DNA of 64,000 bases, from assembly GCA_011390935.1 (NCBI GenBank), contig JAABRL010000002.1, positions 59,277-123,276 of the forward strand, read 5' to 3'. This DNA is from Gemmatimonas sp. Its GTDB lineage: Bacteria > Gemmatimonadota > Gemmatimonadetes > Gemmatimonadales > Gemmatimonadaceae. A model generated the notes under the pieces. The model was not told the origin of the DNA and made no database searches. It saw only the letters and a list, made by a program, of their open reading frames with translations. Made by a program: the position numbers and the translations under genes. The first letter of the stretch is position 1; every line of letters begins with the position of its first letter. Below, one piece after another: positions 61,867 to 64,000 of this stretch.

Positions 61867-63036
61867 TCAGCGCTGCGTCGCGCTCGCGCTCCGCGGTCCG
61901 GTCGACTCCACCATCCACGGCCGCTCGGGGAGCGGGGTGTCGAGCGCCCGCCAGGCACCGCGTTCGTCGCGCGTCATGAACCCGAGCGTCTGCCGAGCGG
62001 CCGCTGGTGCGTTGCCCGCGACGATCGTGAAGAGGTCGGTCAGGGCGGTGCCGTGGCGACGGAGCGCGTGGTTGGTATCGAACCAGCTGCCGAACCACGG
62101 CGCCGCCACGCGCCCGTCGGTGATGTCCACCACTTCGAGTGTGCTCGGCCACGTGAAGTCGGCATCGAGCAGACCAGCGCGGGCGCGCCCGTCGTGCACG
62201 ATCGACGACATGCGCAGCATGTGATCGTCGCGCGCACCGTACAGCACGCGGCGTCGCGCCAACGGTTGGGCCAACGGTACGATCTCGTCGCGGAACGCTT
62301 CGCGGTCCACGTCGGGTGAGGCGAACACGAGCGCACGCAGCGGCGTGTGCGAGAGCACCGCACGCAGATCGGGGTGTCCGAGCGCGCGCGCCAGCAGCTG
62401 ATTGCCCATGCTGTGCGCCGACACCACCACACGGTCGGCGCCGAGTGTGCCCACAAGCGTGAGCAGCAGATGCGCCAGGTCGTCGGCGCTGGCGGCCGCC
62501 GCGTCGGCGTCCTGCCAGTAGGCATTGGTGAGGACGCGTCCGGGCGCCGGCCAGGTCACGCCGAGGGAGCGCGCCGGCCATGCGAAGACGGCCATCGGTC
62601 CCTCGAAGCCACCACGCTGACGCATCTCGGCCGCCTCCTCGGTGGCTTCATCGAGTGACGTGGCGTAGCCATGCACGTGCAGCACCATGGCCCCCTCGCT
62701 CCGCGCCAACTCGGTGCGCAGCGCGTGGAGCATGGCCGACTGACTGAGCGCGCGTTCATGTGCATCGCGCACCGACAGGCGCACCTCATACGGCACCGGG
62801 TCGGGACGAATGGGCGACACCTCGAACGCGCGCACCAGGTGCTGCAGCGGGCCGCGTACCGACTGCCACTCCCCGTTGACCTGCACCCGGTTGGTAAACA
62901 CCCACACGGAGTCGGTGGGCGCCCCGTTGCCTTCGGCACGCACCACCCCCGACGACTCGGCGAGCCGAGGCGCGCCGAGCAGGAAGGCGAGGGCGAGGAG
63001 CGGGAGCAGGTGCATCACTGATCGTACCCGGGGCAT
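61867..63036 (-). CDS. DUF900 family secreted alpha/beta hydrolase
   Basis: A 389-residue protein; the start is ATG 63036 or 63015 (MHLLPLLALAFLLGAP). A signal peptide precedes the mature part. DUF900 features: SVWVFTNRVQ near residue 43, VLHVHGYATSLDEATEEAAEMRQR, FAWPARSLGVTWP, the nucleophile Ser in VVSAHSMGNQLLARAL, and a conserved SPDVDREAFRDEI. The family resembles lipases but substrates are unknown. It follows the multicopper oxidase by 28 bases. Confidence 0.88.
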   Translation of the reverse strand: MPRVRSVMHLLPLLALAFLLGAPRLAESSGVVRAEGNGAPTDSVWVFTNRVQVNGEWQSVRGPLQHLVRAFEVSPIRPDPVPYEVRLSVRDAHERALSQSAMLHALRTELARSEGAMVLHVHGYATSLDEATEEAAEMRQRGGFEGPMAVFAWPARSLGVTWPAPGRVLTNAYWQDADAAAASADDLAHLLLTLVGTLGADRVVVSAHSMGNQLLARALGHPDLRAVLSHTPLRALVFASPDVDREAFRDEIVPLAQPLARRRVLYGARDDHMLRMSSIVHDGRARAGLLDADFTWPSTLEVVDITDGRVAAPWFGSWFDTNHALRRHGTALTDLFTIVAGNAPAAARQTLGFMTRDERGAWRALDTPLPERPWMVESTGPRSASATQR

Positions 63037-63064
63037 ACGGAAAAGTCTCGGCCGCCAGACGCGG

Positions 63065-64000
63065 TTATTCCACCGCGAAGTTCAGCATCATGCCGTGATC
63101 TTCGTGTTCCAGATTGTGGCAGTGCATCATGAACCGTCCGCGCTGCGCATCGAAGGTGGCCACCACCGACACCGTCTCGCCCGGATACACGAGCACGGTG
63201 TCCTTCCACCCCTGTTCCCACGGAAAGATCTCGTTGCGCACCCCGGTGCGCTCCACCACGCGGAACTGCACGGCGTGCATGTGCACCGGGTGCGGAAACG
63301 GCCCTTCGTTGATGAACGTCCACTGTTCCGTGGCCCCGAACGCCACCGTTTCGTCAATACGGTCCATGTCGAACATGCGTCCGTTGATGCTGTGCTGCAT
63401 CATCGCGCTGCGAAAGCGGAACTCGCGCGTTTTGGTGACCGCCGCGCGATTCACCGGGGCGATCGTGGAGAGCTGTTGGGGAATGCTCGTGGTTTCGCGC
63501 ACTTCGCGCGTGACCACGAACTCGAGCAGGTCGAACGCCGCGCCCTGACGGATCACGGGGGCGGCGCCCGTGCCGCCACCCATCCCGCCCATCCCGCCGC
63601 CGCCACCCATCCCACCCATCCCGCCGCCGCCACCCATCCCACCCATCCCGCCGCCGCCCATGCCACCACCGCCCATGCCCATCCCGCCACCCATACCGCG
63701 ATACGGCGGGTCGAACGCCGCCGACTGCAGCATCACGCGCGTGCCCACAGGCAGCCCGGAAAAATCGAGCAGCAGGTCGGCGCGCTCTCCGGTACTCAGG
63801 TCCATGTGCGGCAGCGACACCGGGCGCTCGAGCAGGCCACCATCGGTGCCAATGAGCGTGAGCGGCTTGCCGTTTGACAGCGCCAGCCGGAAGATGCGGG
63901 CACTGCCCGCGCCCAACACGCGCACGCGATACAGTGCCGAATCCACGTTCACGCTCGGCAGACGCACGCCGTTGGTGTAGGCCGCGCTCCCCAGCAGCCC
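63065..64000 (-). CDS. Multicopper oxidase (N-terminus beyond right edge)
   Basis: The frame is open to the window edge; 311 residues of the C-terminal part are visible, beginning GLLGSAAYTNGVRLPSV. Copper ligands of the last cupredoxin domain are complete: HPVHMH (63278-63296) and HCHNLEHEDHGMM (63089-63130), with the Cys between the trinuclear His pair and an axial Met. A Met/Gly-rich insert sits between domains, as in the Met-rich region of CueO-type cuprous oxidases. It probably oxidises Cu(I) or phenols in the periplasm. First visible gene of a three-gene minus operon. Confidence 0.93.
   Translation of the reverse strand, partial: GLLGSAAYTNGVRLPSVNVDSALYRVRVLGAGSARIFRLALSNGKPLTLIGTDGGLLERPVSLPHMDLSTGERADLLLDFSGLPVGTRVMLQSAAFDPPYRGMGGGMGMGGGGMGGGGMGGMGGGGGMGGMGGGGGMGGMGGGTGAAPVIRQGAAFDLLEFVVTREVRETTSIPQQLSTIAPVNRAAVTKTREFRFRSAMMQHSINGRMFDMDRIDETVAFGATEQWTFINEGPFPHPVHMHAVQFRVVERTGVRNEIFPWEQGWKDTVLVYPGETVSVVATFDAQRGRFMMHCHNLEHEDHGMMLNFAVE
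63566..63700 (-). repeat. Met-Gly tandem repeat (27-bp unit) in the multicopper oxidase
   Basis: The string CCCGCCGCCGCC starts at 63593, 63620 and 63647, an exact 27-bp period. Each unit encodes the nine-residue block MGGMGGGGG; flanking degenerate copies extend the run to about 45 residues. Methionine-rich loops bind Cu(I) in related oxidases. The exact period points to recent slippage expansion. Confidence 0.88.

Noticed and set aside
63570-63980. Proline-rich ORF on the plus strand (PPPIPPIPPPP)
   Set aside because: It is the complement of the Met-Gly repeat of the multicopper oxidase.

Overview
The window is about 64 kb of GC-rich DNA from a Gram-negative bacterium. Its gene families suggest Gemmatimonadota, with Acidobacteriota as the alternative: S9 peptidase, DUF885, Asp-box/VPS10-like secreted propellers, an ADOP-type ABC permease, DUF2911, many lipoproteins and many Tat substrates. 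The lineage call is inferred from gene content only. I see no rRNA, tRNA, IS element, prophage or CRISPR array. Genes are tightly packed, with many ATGA/TGATG stop-start overlaps. Very long antisense ORFs are an effect of base composition.

1-10.8 kb (minus strand): an eight-gene run. It starts with a Tat-type small subunit, an Fe-S-motif GMC oxidoreductase and a secreted TIM-barrel isomerase, which look like an extracytoplasmic sugar-oxidation module. It continues with an AI-2E-family permease, a GH10-like lipoprotein, two small proteins and a large alpha-2-macroglobulin cut by the left edge. 10.9-17.4 kb: an Asp-box propeller protein (minus), then divergently a hybrid histidine kinase and a phosphodiester glycosidase lipoprotein. 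17.4-23.8 kb (minus): an ABC export set (permease, adaptor, ATPase), then a 34-residue membrane peptide and a sodium:solute symporter. 24.0-24.6 kb: a DUF2911 protein with a clear terminator.

24.7-32.0 kb (plus): a complete Na+-translocating NADH:quinone reductase operon, nqrABCDEF-apbE-nqrM, including the flavin transferase and the maturation factor. A type II NADH dehydrogenase at 39.7-41.1 kb gives a second, non-pumping NADH route. 32-39 kb holds an S9 peptidase and a DUF885 protein (minus) and a second Asp-box propeller (plus).

39-50 kb holds a DUF427 protein, a sugar dehydrogenase-like lipoprotein, a Tat-exported fumarylacetoacetate hydrolase homologue, a 1076-residue Ig/beta-helix lipoprotein, an orphan CheB with a zinc-ribbon tail, and a broken DinB gene. 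50-55 kb holds a PQQ dehydrogenase, a CpxP-like protein, and a haem c/copper monooxygenase fusion with a secreted partner. 55-57.7 kb is a compact surface operon: a collagen-like fibre with a self-cleaving S74 chaperone domain, a lipoprotein and a predicted beta-barrel. 58-64 kb holds a desaturase, small membrane and secreted proteins, a lipoprotein esterase, a DUF900 hydrolase, and a multicopper oxidase with Met-Gly repeats cut by the right edge.

The most unusual clusters are the collagen/S74 surface operon, the exported GMC/TIM-barrel module and the haem-copper monooxygenase pair. None can be proven new without database searches.
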